From the NCBI GenBank assembly GCA_958295665.1, contig OY282560.1, forward strand, positions 28,323,992-28,387,991: a DNA stretch of 64,000 nucleotides, in the 5' to 3' direction. Shown in pieces: positions 32,930-44,531 of the stretch. The notes under the pieces were generated by a model. That model had not been told where the DNA came from and ran no database searches. It saw only the letters and a program-made list of their open reading frames with translations. Position 1 is the stretch's first letter, and each line of letters opens with the position of its first letter. Source of the stretch: Tipula vernalis (Eukaryota; Arthropoda; Insecta; Diptera; Tipulidae). Both the position numbers and the translations under genes were made by a program.

Positions 32930-35420
32930 GAGGTGACTGCTTCATGTGATCTCTTAATGATGCCGGGTTTTAAATTACATTTATATTTTTTTTTACATTT
33001 TTTTATCGTTAGCTCCCTGAGGATACATATCTGAAATAGGCACAAAATATTTCTTAAACTGTCGTGTTTAGTTTTAGGTATTATGTAAGACGATGTGGTT
33101 TTATTTAACCTTTACCCCTGCTTTCCAAATCAGGCAAAGAAATTTCGAAAGTTTTTTTATAAAAGTATTGCGTAATATACGTTATGGTTTAGATTTACTC
33201 TTAACCCCCGCGATTTCTTAATGAGGCTAAGGTTCTAAATTGCTTAAGGGTTAAGAAGTCGAGTATTACACTTCGTTCCAAAAAGACAATTCGTGTTTTG
33301 TTTTAAGTAATTTTTACCTTTAATTCCCGTGGTTTCCTAATACTCATGTTTCAAATTGCCTAAGAATTGTGTTTAGTTTTAAGTAATGAACGACTTGTGT
33401 TCAATTTTAATTATTAAGCCCTGTGATTTCTTAATGAGGCGTATGTATTAAATTGGTTAAGGATTAAGATTATACGAGTATTATACGCCAATTCAGGGAG
33501 AAATATCCTAGATCGACTCAAAAAATTTCGAAAATGGCTTTATTTAGTTTACAATATTATGATTAATATTCAGACTTAAACTACGTGATTTCTTGATGAG
33601 ACTTGAGTTTGAATTATTTATTGCCTTAGAAGTCGAGCAAAGAAGAATTACTTAAGATGCTGTGGTTAATTTTCACCCGTCCGCTTCTTCATTTCTGAAT
33701 GAGGGTTTGCTTTTTATAGACCTAGGTGATAAGACGTTGGGTATCACACACCACTCCATGGAGACATATCTGAGATCAGCTCAAAAATTTCAAAGTAAGA
33801 CACTGTGTTTAAGTTTTACCTGTCCCGTCTTAATGAGGCTTAGGTTTTAAATTGTCTAAGGGTTAAGAAGTCGTATAGCCATTGCAAAGAGATATCTCTA
33901 AAGTCCGCTGGGATTATATTTAGATTTCGAGATTTGACCTTTTAGTTTCACTATAAATAAATACAATATTTTATCCAACGGAACGAATAAATAATTAATT
34001 TGCTTAAATGAGGTCAAATTAAATAATTCTATTTAAAATGTTTTATTTAGTATTTTGAATATTTTTTCTGGATGAAATGAAAATTTCTTTAAATATTTTT
34101 GAAAAAAGCCTTTTTGAGATGAACGAAAGAGAGAGATTTCGCACTAATTTCTCACACATTATAACTTGAACCCTGAAATTGAAATGTGTTTGTCAAAATA
34201 AGGACCACACAATATACAGAGGATCCCTCAAAATAATCACCCTTAACTCCCGTGATTTCATAATAAAGCTTGGGTTTTAATTTGCCTAAAGAATAGGAAG
34301 TCGATAGCTAGAGATCGGTTTAACTAATTGCGAAAATGACCGTGTTTTATTTTATCTATTGTGTAAGTGGTTTCAGTTTATTTTCGTTCTGAAGTCCCGT
34401 CATTTTTTTTATTTTTTAAATAGGCGGTGCTATATGCCATTTCAGAGAGACTTCCCTGAGAACGGCGCACGACATATAGATTTTAAAATTTTACTTCACA
34501 GTGTTTATTGAGTATTAATAAACATTTTGTCAAACGCTATAAATAAATAATTAGTTTACTAAAATGAGATTTTATCTCAAATATTTACTCTAAAAATATT
34601 TTTTCGGACGAATGCCGTTTTGTTTAATACTTTGAATATTTTTTTCTGGGTGGAATGAAAATTTCCTTAAATTTTAGCCGAAACACTTATTTTGAAAAAA
34701 AAAACCTTTTCGGGATTTTCATTTCACGCTAACTTCTCATTCATTCTATCTTGATCTTGGTAGTTTAAACTATCGAGAACTTAACAAGAAATCTTAATTC
34801 CGAAAGGTCTTTTTTAAATTATGTATCTCGGCAAAATGTAAGAAAATTTTATTAAGACGAAGTTTTTTTAAACTCGAATTTGACTCTCTGTTGCAGAAAG
34901 AGTTTTTATTTGTCTTTGCTTTTTATAGCAAACTGAGATTTGAACTCGGGTCTAAAAAAAACCTCTTCGAATGAAAAAAAAAAAGAAAAAAAAAGAAATA
35001 TTCTAAAAACCAAAAAAATATAACCAAAAAAGATCGGCGTAAGAAATTTTGTTATGGCTAATTTTAATCCTTATTTCTCATAATTTCTTAATGAAGCTAT
35101 AGTTTTAAATTATTTAGAGGTTAAGAAGTCGGGTACCATACGCTATTTCCGGGAAACATTTTAAAGAACAAAGCTCGAGAATGTCTTTATTTTATGCACA
35201 GTCTTTTCTCATTAAAATAATACTTAATTTAGTAAAATGTAGTTAAAACTTAACCGTCCTTTACAAAACTATTTTATGTGATAAAATCCGTTTTGTTTAC
35301 TGGTTCGAACATTTTTTTCTGGATGTAATAAATTTGTTTAGCAGAGATACATATTTTGGAAAAAGCCTTTTCGCGATGAACATTTTATGCTAACTTGTTA
35401 TTTATTATAAAAAAACGTCC
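32930..35420. repeat. Degenerate higher-order repeat field
   Basis: Variants of GATTTCTTAATGAGGCTTAGG followed by TTTTAAATTGCCTAAGGGTTAAGAAGTCG-like sequence recur near 32953, 33217, 33336, 33430, 33591, 33686, 33830, 34255 and 35089. Spacing is about 95-160 bp in the left half. A longer unit, around GTTTTGTTTAGTATTTTGAA followed by TATTTTTTTCTGGATG and then AAAAAGCCTTTTCGGGATGA-like sequence, recurs at about 34037, 34614 and 35287 (spacings about 577 and 673). The pattern fits an old, decayed satellite in which basic units were amplified as larger blocks. No gene lies inside. Confidence 0.7.
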
Positions 35421-35984
35421 TGAAAAATTTGGCTACAAATGTCCGATAACTTTTAATCTGAAAAGACCTTTTCCAGATATTAACTGTTTTGTAACGCACT
35501 AAGGCCAAGAAAATTGATTACCTACCCAAAACTAACACAAACATAAAACTAAACGTTAATAAACCAGAAATAGTTAATAAAATTTATTAAAATTATGTAA
35601 AATAAATTTTATTAATCGGTATTATTTGAATTAAATTTCAGATCGTAAATCAGCATTCTGTGGGTGTTCGGAAATAATAATAAAACGAAAAATAAATTAT
35701 CGAAAAAGAAAAAAAACGCAAAAGGCTTTTTTTGTGTCTCTCTGAACTCTCCTATGTAATAAAAAAACATAATATTTGATTTACTAGACAAATGGACACA
35801 ATTAGTCAGCGATAAAATCTCATAATTTTGGGTCTCCTATCAATGACACAACAACTCCAACAACAATTAGCCTTTACAATTCCAGCGATTATTATTCCCA
35901 CGTTTATTGGACATTATTGAATGTGTCGATTGGTGGCTTGGTATAACAACAAATAATAAAATTTCTTAGGCCGATCAAATAAAA
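35421..35984. other. No gene seen
   Basis: AT-rich sequence between the repeat field and the LINE fragment. Nothing was recognised. Confidence 0.4.
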
Positions 35985-36300
35985 AATGCAGCAAAGGTTA
36001 TTAAGTTATCAAACCTGTAAACTCAAATCCGTAATTACTTGCATTACTTGGGCTGCATTATCTCCTCTGCCTTTATTCTTTCTCCCGCAGACGGAATGTA
36101 TCTACAAATATTTCTATGGAATCCGTTCGGCAGAGTTTTTGGACCTACGCCTGCCCAGTTCTTGCCAGCAAGCACATTAGGAGGTCAAGATCGTAGGAAT
36201 ACATTTCAGAACTCTTTTTTCTTTCGAGTACGAGCCTATGGGATGAGCTTGCACCAATTCAAACGCTGAGACTGAGACTGAACTCTCAATCTTCTAAAAA
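35985..36300 (+). pseudogene. LINE RT C-terminal fragment
   Basis: The plus strand reads TECIYKYFYGIRSAEFLDLR at about 36090-36150, as in the F-Y-x-Y-x-x-G-x-C-S-x-E-L region of LINE ORF2 tails. In a second frame it reads RRNTFQNSFFFRVRAYGMSL near 36193-36255, equivalent to the R-N-S-F-F-P-R-x-x-x-L-W-N-x-L-P motif that ends many Jockey/CR1/I-group proteins. The frame shifts near 36178. The patch is GC-richer than its surroundings. Only the C-terminal end of an element survives, typical of 5' truncation. Confidence 0.55.
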
Positions 36301-38690
36301 AAATCGTATAAAAACATTTCTTTAAGCGCACTGCACTTAATTATTAAGCAGCGTAAAGGGTTTGATGCGGGAATCGTTTGGCTAAGTTTACTTTCCTTCG
36401 GAATCCTATCACAGTAATAACGAAATTTGATAACAAACCGTCAAAATGTAAATCTAAATCGAACAACTCTAAACCAACTCCAGGGTAGTCCAAACTGTTT
36501 AAAAGAATGTGCAAATGAACTGTTGATTATAAATAAACTTTTGCAAGGCTAACAAATAAATTCGCTTATGATTTGTAAGTGAGAAGTTGTTGGTTAGATG
36601 AGCAACAAATCATTTATCAGATAATAAATATTCTTAAAATGAATTACCCAAACGGCTTTACATTAAGTTAACTTTCTGGAAAAGTTGTATCATCTTTTGG
36701 AAACCACATCAAGTTTTTAAGTCTGGGAAACTCAACCATAAAATGTAGGAAATGATAAAAATTTGATTTTTTGGGTTCTAAAATTTTGGTCGATGTTAAT
36801 TGATCACCGATATATTGTTATAAGGAGAGGAGGGTTGCGCTAATTTCGTCAAATACTCACAATTTTTTATCCTATGCCCTGCTAGCTGCTACTTCATTAT
36901 GTATGTGGCCAATTGGCAAAATATCTAGGAGCAAAACCGCATATTTTTATATGAATCTAATTTTGGTTGAGCAGGATATAACATTCAGACGATGTTATAA
37001 GCAAGGATTAATAAAAATCCGGGACATAGGCAATCTTTTATTTCCGGGCCTCCTCAAAACAATAGGAACGCTTTAAGGGTGCAAACACTTTCCTCAAAAG
37101 TTCTCTTATAAAACGCATGAAAAGTGGGATTTTTTCTTTGTTTTCCATCCCCAAAATGTTTGTTTTTTGCATTGTAGACTACATAGTCGCACGCCTCCCT
37201 TAGCAACGTGAGACCAATTTGTTTTTCACATGATAATTTTTCCGAACTTTTTCGGGCCCTGGGCACGTGGCTAGTTTGCATAGGCGTTATTCTGGCCCTG
37301 GTTAAAAGCCGTTGATGATCCGCAAAAATAAGTTAGGTATTTTTGATGCTGAGGTAGCTTCTCTTTGCGATATTTTATGTATTGCATCATGTAAAATGTG
37401 TTTAATCCTTACATAATTGTTACCGTCTTACACAGGTAATTTCCAAATTCATCTTATCATTGCCCAGCCGCAACGTTAAGGTTTTGCGAAATGTTCTGCT
37501 AAATAATTTAGTAAGAATATAAGTGATTACTTTCCGGGCATGATTAATATAGATCTGTATATCAAATGTGTATTCTGCTACTCCTCAATCCTGTGGTGTA
37601 AAAAATGGAAGATCATCTACTGGTTACAGGACAGATGTGTGGTGAATCTCTAAAAAGTTTCAAACCCGCTACCTTTATTCATCATTTGGACGTGCTGCAG
37701 CTAATTCATTGATCATCAAATATGTTGGTTAAGTCAGATACGAAATTTCAATGGAATTTATACATAATCGCCTAAGTTACATTTGAGGCAGGGATGGAGT
37801 TTCTTAATAAAAACGTGGCCAGAATTCAAGAAATATCGTTGGACCCTATTAATACTTTAGTCCATAAATACAAAGAAGTCCGAATAGAAACAAAAAAAAA
37901 CTAGTTTTATACATACATAACCAATCCAGGCATTTACTACTTTCCCAGCACCAAATGGAACATGCACGTTTGTGAATGAATTTTAGTGAAATTTTATTTC
38001 TAGGTTATTAGGCCGATTCTGTAATTAGTTCCTAATATAAAACCAAATTCCTCATGCTCTGAAGAATTCCTGGAGTCGTATCATTACGACGTTTTTTTTG
38101 CTAATTCAGACTAATTTTAGATGCAATGAAACAAGAACATTTATTGATGGATTTTAGTGAAATTTTATATCTGATATATTTTGTGTATCCTATAAATTAT
38201 TCATAGTATAAACATTATTATTTCATCGTCTGAAGAATTTTTCGGCCGTAAGTTTCAGATGTAATATATAGAGAAATATTTTGTATGTCCGTATAATTTG
38301 TCCATATAGAAATCAGGACGTCTGGTCGCCCTAACTAAACCATACCCAAACCATAACCAATATCAGCCGAAGCGGTAGGTATCTCCTTGAAACGTTATTT
38401 AATTATAACATAACATAATTTCAAATATTAAGATATCAGGGTTTCGAAGGCATGCCATAAAGTACAATACTCCCAGCATAATTATCCGACAGATGGCGTC
38501 GATATAATTAAATTGTATATTACGATAACAATGAACTAAGTAAACACACAGCACAATAAAATAATAAAAAATAAAGACGCACATAAAAATATTAAGCCTT
38601 GATTGTACGTATATGTACGAAATAAAATTTACAAGCATAAAATCAGATATACGACAATCAATAAACACCGATAAATTTAATAAAATATCA
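36301..38690. other. No gene seen
   Basis: Mostly unique-looking AT-rich sequence. An open frame at 37281-37054 (minus, 75 codons) has a slightly protein-like composition but no recognisable motif. Confidence 0.4.
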
Positions 38691-40324
38691 CCCTTTAATA
38701 CATACTATGGAATGGATACATAATATACATACATACACTGTATGCGATACAAATAAATGATAAGATATAAATTTGTTTTCCACAAAAAAATACAAAATTT
38801 ATTTACGAACATTTTCATTTCTTCATTTTCACAATAATATAAATCACATATAAATAAATAAATAAATATTAATTATAAATACATGATAGTTAATTGCAAA
38901 ATTTATTTTATTTTTGGGTTATCAAAAAAGAAAATTATTCATTAAAAATTATGACTGCAGTAGTTTTCCGAATTTCGTTTTTTTTATTATGTTTGTTGGC
39001 ATAGTATGATAACGACCCACAAAGTAATCAGAAGGAACAACAAAAAAAAATTAATCCGATAAAATTTTTTTTTTTGCCCATCCACCATTTTTAATTATAT
39101 GGCACAACGTTACATTCTACATCAAATGAAATGTTAAAAACTTATTTTAGTACATTGTTAGTGTTGTGTGCAAAACAACAAACATAAAAATATGAATTGA
39201 TAATGAACATTTACACTGAAAGAGCGCACAATCTCATTATATGACGTGAATTGGCCATTGATCGCAAACCAAAAAAAAAGAAAAAAATACAAAGCTAAAG
39301 CCAAAATCCGTATGTGTGTACATAAAGCTCATTTTTGTGTATTAAGGAGCTTTTTCTGCTTGTTTTATATTAAAGTTATAATTCAAATTCTTTGAACTTA
39401 AATCGATTTTTTGTTTATCTCTATATATAGACACAACAATCAAAAGTTTCTAAAAAGCACAACATTAACTTTATCTATTTATGTGCACACAATATACGTG
39501 GTATAGAAGACGAAAAAGATAACGAACAGAAAATTTATTATCCCATTGAGACCACTTAAAATGGGTCTTTACGAAAACTTCATAATAAACACAACTTATT
39601 TTTTATGAACACACTGTGTACCCGCTATATGTACAAAATATATTTCAATCTTTCAAAAAATTTAATCTAAATTAACGTTATTTACCCCACAAAAAAAATT
39701 GATAATGAAAATTGTTCGTGAAAATTAATTATTTTGCTTCCATATACATTTACGAGTAAGTGAATAAAAATAAATTAATTACTATTTGACTGCCGTTATT
39801 ATTGGTGTATAATATTTTTGGGTGCGGAAAATGTTAAAGTTCAATTATTTTTAAATATATATTTAGTACCTATTTACATTTTATATTTTATTTATAGGAT
39901 GGAAACAAATTAATTCCTCATTAATAATGTCTGTTGCGTCTAAATTTACAATAAATAAAAGTGAATAAGTAAAAATATGATTATCAGGACATCCAACCCC
40001 TCCTCCAGCCTAAAAATTATTTCTAAATTAATTAAATAAATATTAACTTTCGAATAATACAAATTTTTATGAAATTCGAAAAAAATGTATTCGCCTAAAT
40101 GTCATTTATATAAAATGAAATAGTTGTTGTTGTCAATGTGCATTGTTGTTGTCACACATAATAGAGATGAAATTTAAACAAACGACAGCGGGAAATTAAT
40201 TATTTAACCCGTCCATGAATTTTTTGGGCCCGTAATTTTCTTGCGGTATTAGTGGGATAGGCTATGGTTAATGATTTTAGTATTCAGCAATTTAAATTTT
40301 CAATCTAAATAACATTTTAAACTT
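38691..40324. other. AT-rich unique sequence, short simple repeats
   Basis: It has ATACATAC and AAATAAATAAATA words (38720-38880), TTGTTGTTGTCA words near 40120-40155 and A/T runs. The texture resembles 12000-14800 and 58900-60400, so it may be host intron or intergenic DNA free of large insertions. No coding motif was seen. Confidence 0.4.
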
Positions 40325-40760
40325 TTCTGTCTTCTTCCTTGCTCAACTTCTGTCCATAAGTTATCTCGATTGGGTTAAGGTATCCAAACAGCAGATTTTT
40401 AATCTGCAAACCAACGCTTTACTAAGTTTAGAAAGTGTTTAGGATCGTAATCTTGTTAGAAAAAAAAGTGAAACCAGATGAATATAAATATGTTTACGAG
40501 AAAATAAGGCTCCTTTACATTTTCCATGAAATCTTTGTATATGTATTGGTCCATTGGCTTATTAATTCTTCAAACTGATTTGCGTGGGTATTGTTTTGCG
40601 AAAATTATCGTTCTTTTTAAGTTTTGTTTGGAAACAATTTGCTTTTTGAGTTTAATAGCGGACCTGTCCATCGAACTCTGCGCAATTTGAGGTGTTATGT
40701 TTCCATTTATTTTCCTCGTGATCAAAAAAGGATCTTCCTATCCTACCTTACCTTTTCATT
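40325..40760 (-). pseudogene. Tc1-type transposase remnant
   Basis: The minus strand reads DPFLITRKINGNITPQIAQS and KQIVSKQNLKRTIIFAKQYP near 40735-40600 (helix-turn-helix region and its linker). Then come INKPMDQYIYKDFMENVKEP near 40570-40510 and DYDPKHFLNLVKRWFAD near 40455-40405, the D-x-D-P-K-H block with the second catalytic Asp. Last is DNLWTEVEQG near 40365-40335, the E-N-L-W end of the third catalytic block. The segment with the first catalytic Asp is missing and the third block is scrambled, so this is a deleted, frameshifted copy. Terminal repeats were not recognised. Confidence 0.7.
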
Positions 40761-40845
40761 ATTTTTGGAGCTCGTTCTTTAGTGGGTCGATTTTCGAAAT
40801 CCTCAGTATACGATCCTAGGTTTTAGTGGACCATAAACTACCTTA

Positions 40846-40858
40846 AAACCAACTACCT
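40846..40858 (+). repeat. SINE target-site duplication, left copy
   Basis: AAACCAACTACCT is identical to 41178-41190 on the other side of the SINE. Confidence 0.85.
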
Positions 40859-41177
40859 ACCGAGCAAACGGCGCAGTGGTTAAAGCTGGGGCGGTTGGAT
40901 TGGGAGGTACCGGGTTCGAATCCCTATAGGGGCGGGATGCCAAAGGGAGTTTTCATCATCTGATTACGATCGGTGATGAAGATGAACACATCTATGACCC
41001 CCTGTTGAGAGTTCAGAATCCATGGGCCGACCCACCTTTCATGTCAGCACTACAGGTTGGCATGAAGCAATGCAATGTGCAGGTGGTTTTCAAAGACGGA
41101 TCTGTAGCCGCCCGTCCTCGATTTGGCTACTCCAGGCATAAAGTAGGACGGTAAAAAATAAATCAAAAGAAACAAAC
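40859..41177 (+). mobile_element. tRNA-derived SINE with 13-bp target duplications
   Basis: Near its 5' end it has a tRNA-like head with an A-box-like GGCGCAGTGGTTAAAGC (40870-40886) and a perfect B box GGTTCGAATCC (40913-40923), about 30 bp apart as in tRNA genes. A unique body of about 220 bp follows, ending in an A-rich tail (TAAAAAATAAATCAAAAG...AAACAAACA). AAACCAACTACCT flanks it exactly on both sides (40846-40858 and 41178-41190). Internal boxes drive RNA polymerase III, and a LINE in trans would supply the reverse transcriptase. Higher GC than the surroundings and intact duplications point to a fairly recent insertion. I do not recognise the family. Confidence 0.85.
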
Positions 41178-41190
41178 AAACCAACTACCT
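41178..41190 (+). repeat. SINE target-site duplication, right copy
   Basis: AAACCAACTACCT is identical to 40846-40858. It is followed at once by TTTTTTGAAG, the original host sequence. Confidence 0.85.
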
Positions 41191-41196
41191 TTTTTG

Positions 41197-42127
41197 AAGA
41201 TTATAGAAAAATTAAGTTTTTGGTCATATATTTATGCGAGTGTACTTTTTTTAACACGGTATTAAACAAAAATAAAGTTGTTCAAATAAAACAAGCCTCA
41301 AATAATTTCTAAAATTCATTTCCAATATTCTTTGCAACAAACCAAAGAACTTAGCATCACTTTCATATTTTTATATGAGTCGTAGGGCTCTTGCAAAAAA
41401 ATTTAGAAAATTAACAAATCGACGGTAATTTAACAAATCAACGTAATAGAAGGAATCTGAGAGATTAGCTCATATAGTGACTACATAGGTTGTGAAGGGT
41501 ATACATTGCGAAATTGAAATCACATTAGCGACATTTCGATATTAGCCGTATGGCTCTTGCAAAAAAATTTAGAATATTAACAAATCGACGGATTTCACTT
41601 GGAACAAGGAGGTTGTTCTATGGCACGAATCTCAGAGATTAGCTGATTTAGTGACTATATAGTTTGTAAAGGGCATAGATTGTGAAATTGAAATCACTTG
41701 CTGCCATTTTGAAATGAGAATATAAATTTAGAAAAAACTGGCAAGGCCGTAGAGCTGTGGCTCTTATAAAAATGGCACTTGGTGATTTCAATTTCGCAAT
41801 GTATACCCTTTACAACCTATATAGTCACTATATGAGCCAATCTTCTGAGAATAGAGAGTTACAATAGAGAATAACGTCGTTTTTCCAAGCGAAACCCGTC
41901 GATCTGTTAATTTTATAAATTTTTTTTGCAAGAGCCCTACGCTCATATCAAACTTTCAAAATGGCGCTTAGTTCGTTGATTTGTTGAAAAGAAAATTGGA
42001 AATGAATGTTAGAAATTATTTAAGGCCTATTTTTTTGAATAACTTTATTTTTGTTAAATACACTGTTAAAATATGTCACGCACATAAGTATATAATATGA
42101 TCAAAAACTTAATTTTTCTAAAATCTT
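41197..42127. repeat. Foldback/MITE-like inverted repeat, 0.93 kb
   Basis: The left arm starts AAGATTATAGAAAAATTAAG at 41197. The complement of the right arm starts AAGATTTTAGAAAAATTAAG at 42127. The match continues with substitutions for about 230 bp through TAACAAAAATAAAGTT, AAATAATTTCTAA and TAGGGCTCTTGCAAAAAAA to ATTAACA-ATCGACG. It then extends further through AGTGACTA...AACCT...GGGTATACATTGCGAAATTGA, paired with 41773-41850. In the left arm this inner part is tandemly duplicated with a 166-bp period (units from 41381 and 41547), so the structure is asymmetric. There is no coding sequence and no clear target duplication. The SINE inserted immediately left of it. Confidence 0.75.
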
Positions 42128-42559
42128 AATTTTGTCCAAAAACTTCACAGTACACTCGCTTAAATTTTTGTCCCAAAAAAAAAGTGTCCAAAAACTTCAC
42201 ACCGGTGTCCACATTGTTTAAAATATTGGTATTCTGTTATTTTATGGGTTCTGTTGGTATATCGCTGTGCCCAATACAGTACGAAAATAATACGCCGTAT
42301 TGATCAAATAAGGACTTATAGCGTTCGAATATTTGTATGAAATGCGCCAGTTCAATCAAACTAAAATTAAACACTATATTTAACTTCAATTTGTACAGTG
42401 GTAACTCCAAATCTTAATGGAGATTTGTAGATTCAATCCTTTAAATAAATCGAGCAAAAAAAAATTTTAATTTTTGATTACTCAGGTTTAAACTCACCTC
42501 TTAACCAATTAAGAGGACATTAACGATATTTCTTAAACAACTCCATACTCCGACTAATT
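42128..42559. other. Possible Tc1-like terminal sequence, otherwise nothing
   Basis: AGTACACTCGCTTAAATTTTTG at 42151 and two CCAAAAACTTCACA words (42134 and 42187) look like transposon sub-terminal sequence. GCGAGTGTACTTTTTTT in the foldback's left arm (41237) is a partial inverted match. No gene was seen. Confidence 0.35.
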
Positions 42560-43290
42560 GATTCCTATCTTATTAACGGTAATGAAGTATACAACTGTAA
42601 TGTCAGCTGCAGCTTTACAATGGATATTTTCGCAGATAAATTGAAGTCTACTATTACGCTAGCTCTTGACAGAAAATGTCGCCTTTGGAAATTAATGGAA
42701 CTATACCGACTAGTTAGCCTTTTATCGACAAATTCTAAGATATTCGAGTTAATTCTAAAAACGCGAATGTTTTCTTATTTGGAGAGCATATTAAATCCTT
42801 GAATCCTAATCAGTTTTTTTTTATGGCAATAAGTTCTACAGAAGATATGCCCTTCTTAATTTTGACAATTTTTTTTATGGTAACCTTAATAATAACAGAA
42901 AAGTGGCATCACTATTTATTATTGATTAACCAAAGCACTATCACTGTTAACCATACGGTACTATTAGTTAAATTCAAGCAGATTTGTTTTCGCGGAGTTT
43001 CTTTAAAATGGTTTCAGAGTATGTTATAGGTTCATTACTATTCCTGATAAACATGAATTCCCTACTTCCAATTGACATAATCGAGAAATAAATTGCTTAT
43101 GCAGATGATACTGTAATCTTGTATTTTGATACAAGTTACTTAGATAACTTTGTCTTTCACATTGTTAACTGCAATAATCTTGTTTGTTGTGTCTAGAATT
43201 GTATCGAAATCAATTGTACTCAACATCTTAAATATTTAGGTTTAAATGTAAACAGAAATTGTAAAAGGAAAAAAACATCTTCACAAATGT
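42560..43290 (+). pseudogene. LINE RT fragment (CR1-like), YADD box kept
   Basis: The plus strand reads LYRLVSLLSTNSKIFELILK and TRMFSYLESILNP at 42699-42800 (RT fingers; the family has N-Y-R-P-I-S-L-L-S). A shifted QFFFMAISSTEDM follows. Around 43030-43130 it continues GSLLFLINMNSLLPID and IAYADDTVIL, with the catalytic A-D-D. HLKYLGLNVNRN near 43220-43255 matches the K-Y-L-G block after the palm. Several stops and frame changes and the absence of palm motif A make it inactive. No endonuclease part was found upstream, so it is 5' truncated or deleted. Confidence 0.65.
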
Positions 43291-43314
43291 TTACTTCGGA
43301 GTTATTGTCCTACA

Positions 43315-43440
43315 GTCAGTGTTGTGCCACGTAATCTACACGGTGTAGATTAGTTCATTATCTACGTTTAGACAATGGGTGTAGACTATATTTTATTTTT
43401 TTGTCTACACCATTCGAATAGATGAAAATATGATATAACC
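43315..43440 (+). repeat. Palindrome cluster, hAT-like MITE end
   Basis: CAGTGTTGTGCCACG at 43317 looks like a hAT terminus. It is followed by the perfect 19-bp palindrome AATCTACACGGTGTAGATT (43333-43351) and then by GTGTAGAC...GTCTACAC, a second hairpin with a T-rich loop (43380-43413). All three carry the same TCTACAC/GTGTAGA core. The opposite terminus was not found nearby. Confidence 0.5.
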
Positions 43441-44064
43441 TATAAATTGTGTATGCTCAAAAAATGCTGATTTTTATTTTAAATTTTGAGTGTTTTAAAA
43501 TTTGGTATTGCTACATTAAAATGGAAATTCCAACTCAATTCGGCTATATTGCAGAACTCCATCATAAAATAGTAGTAATTTTAGAATCATTTTAGAATCC
43601 CTTTAAATCGTACATGTCAAATTGTTAAGCAATATCCAATTTTCCAACAAGATGTCAGTTTTGTGTCTCAGTTATTTTCGAGTTACTTCGTTTACCAAAA
43701 TTTATCAAACGCTCAATCAGCCAGTTAATTATATACCAAGCAATATAAAATATTTTGGAACCCTTTAAATGTTTTGAAGAACGTCAAACATAGTTTTATT
43801 GACCGGTTTTGTTTACCAATCAAAATGCGTTCCAGATACTTGAAAACATTTTAGAAGTTTGACATATGCTTATAATAATTAATACTGTTTTGTCAACTGG
43901 AGACTTTCCCCCTGTCCAAAAATTAGCCTAATGTGCATGTTTCGAAAAACGTGATGTTTTTTTAACAAAATACTACAGGCACTAATGAAAAAAATAGGCC
44001 TAGGAAATTTAGCTTTTTATTTAATTTCGATAAAATTGGCTGTTTCATGTCAGCCATATTCCAA
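43441..44064. other. No gene seen
   Basis: AT-rich sequence, perhaps the interior of the hAT-like MITE. No motif. Confidence 0.35.
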
Positions 44065-44222
44065 AAGACTCCTGGGGTGCGATTCCGGTTCAGTGATAAA
44101 ATGAAATGATAAATTTGAATCGGTGTAAACAGAGCAAAAAAGGAGAATGTATTATTTTTCGTATTATGCCTACTTTGAAATTTAAATGTTTGAATTTTAT
44201 CAAGAAGTAAAGAAAAGGTTCT
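44065..44222 (+). repeat. Dispersed repeat, copy 1 (interrupted by a MITE)
   Basis: CTGGGGTGCGATTCCGGTTC...AAAATGAAATGA...GTGTAAAC...GAAATTTAAATGTTTGAATT...GAAG aligns with 45162-45320 in the same orientation. Identity is modest and patchy but runs over about 150 bp. The MITE at 44224 begins where the match breaks. Confidence 0.55.
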
Positions 44223-44223
44223 A

Positions 44224-44531
44224 TCACACCAAACGCGGCACATCGGCGGCAAATTTAAATACATGTTTTTTTACTTATGTAGTGATAGGAAATCATAGCT
44301 TGAACAAAAATAAAATTATTATTCATAAAACCATTTACAAACTTTATATTTTTTAATAGAAAAATTACAATTTTAGTAAATGGTATAAAATTAAATTTTA
44401 TCCGCCGCCGCGAAACCCAGCGGCAAAAAAAAAAATCGTCGTTCATCGCTAGTTTATATTTTTATAAAAACTATGGTTTCCTTTCACCACAGTGTATTTA
44501 AATTTGCGGCCGACGCGCCGCGTTTGGTGTG
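44224..44531. mobile_element. MITE with ~40-bp GC-rich TIRs
   Basis: The left end TCACACCAAACGCGGC followed by ATCGGCGGCAAATTTAAATACA matches the complement of the right end (TGTATTTAAATTTGCGGCC...GCCGCGTTTGGTGTGA) with about four mismatches over 40 bp. The interior is AT-rich and about 220 bp long, with a small CGCCGCCGCG...CAGCGGC patch and no coding. Flanks read GGTTCTA and TCGAAT, without an obvious target duplication. The superfamily is not assigned. Confidence 0.75.

Noticed and set aside
37054..37281. 75-codon minus-strand frame (MQTSHVPRARKSSEK...)
   Set aside because: Composition is fairly protein-like, but no motif, splice context or neighbour supports it.
40859..40935. SINE head as a functional tRNA gene
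   Set aside because: The boxes are tRNA-like, but no complete cloverleaf with paired acceptor stem could be traced, and the body and target duplications show it is a SINE.
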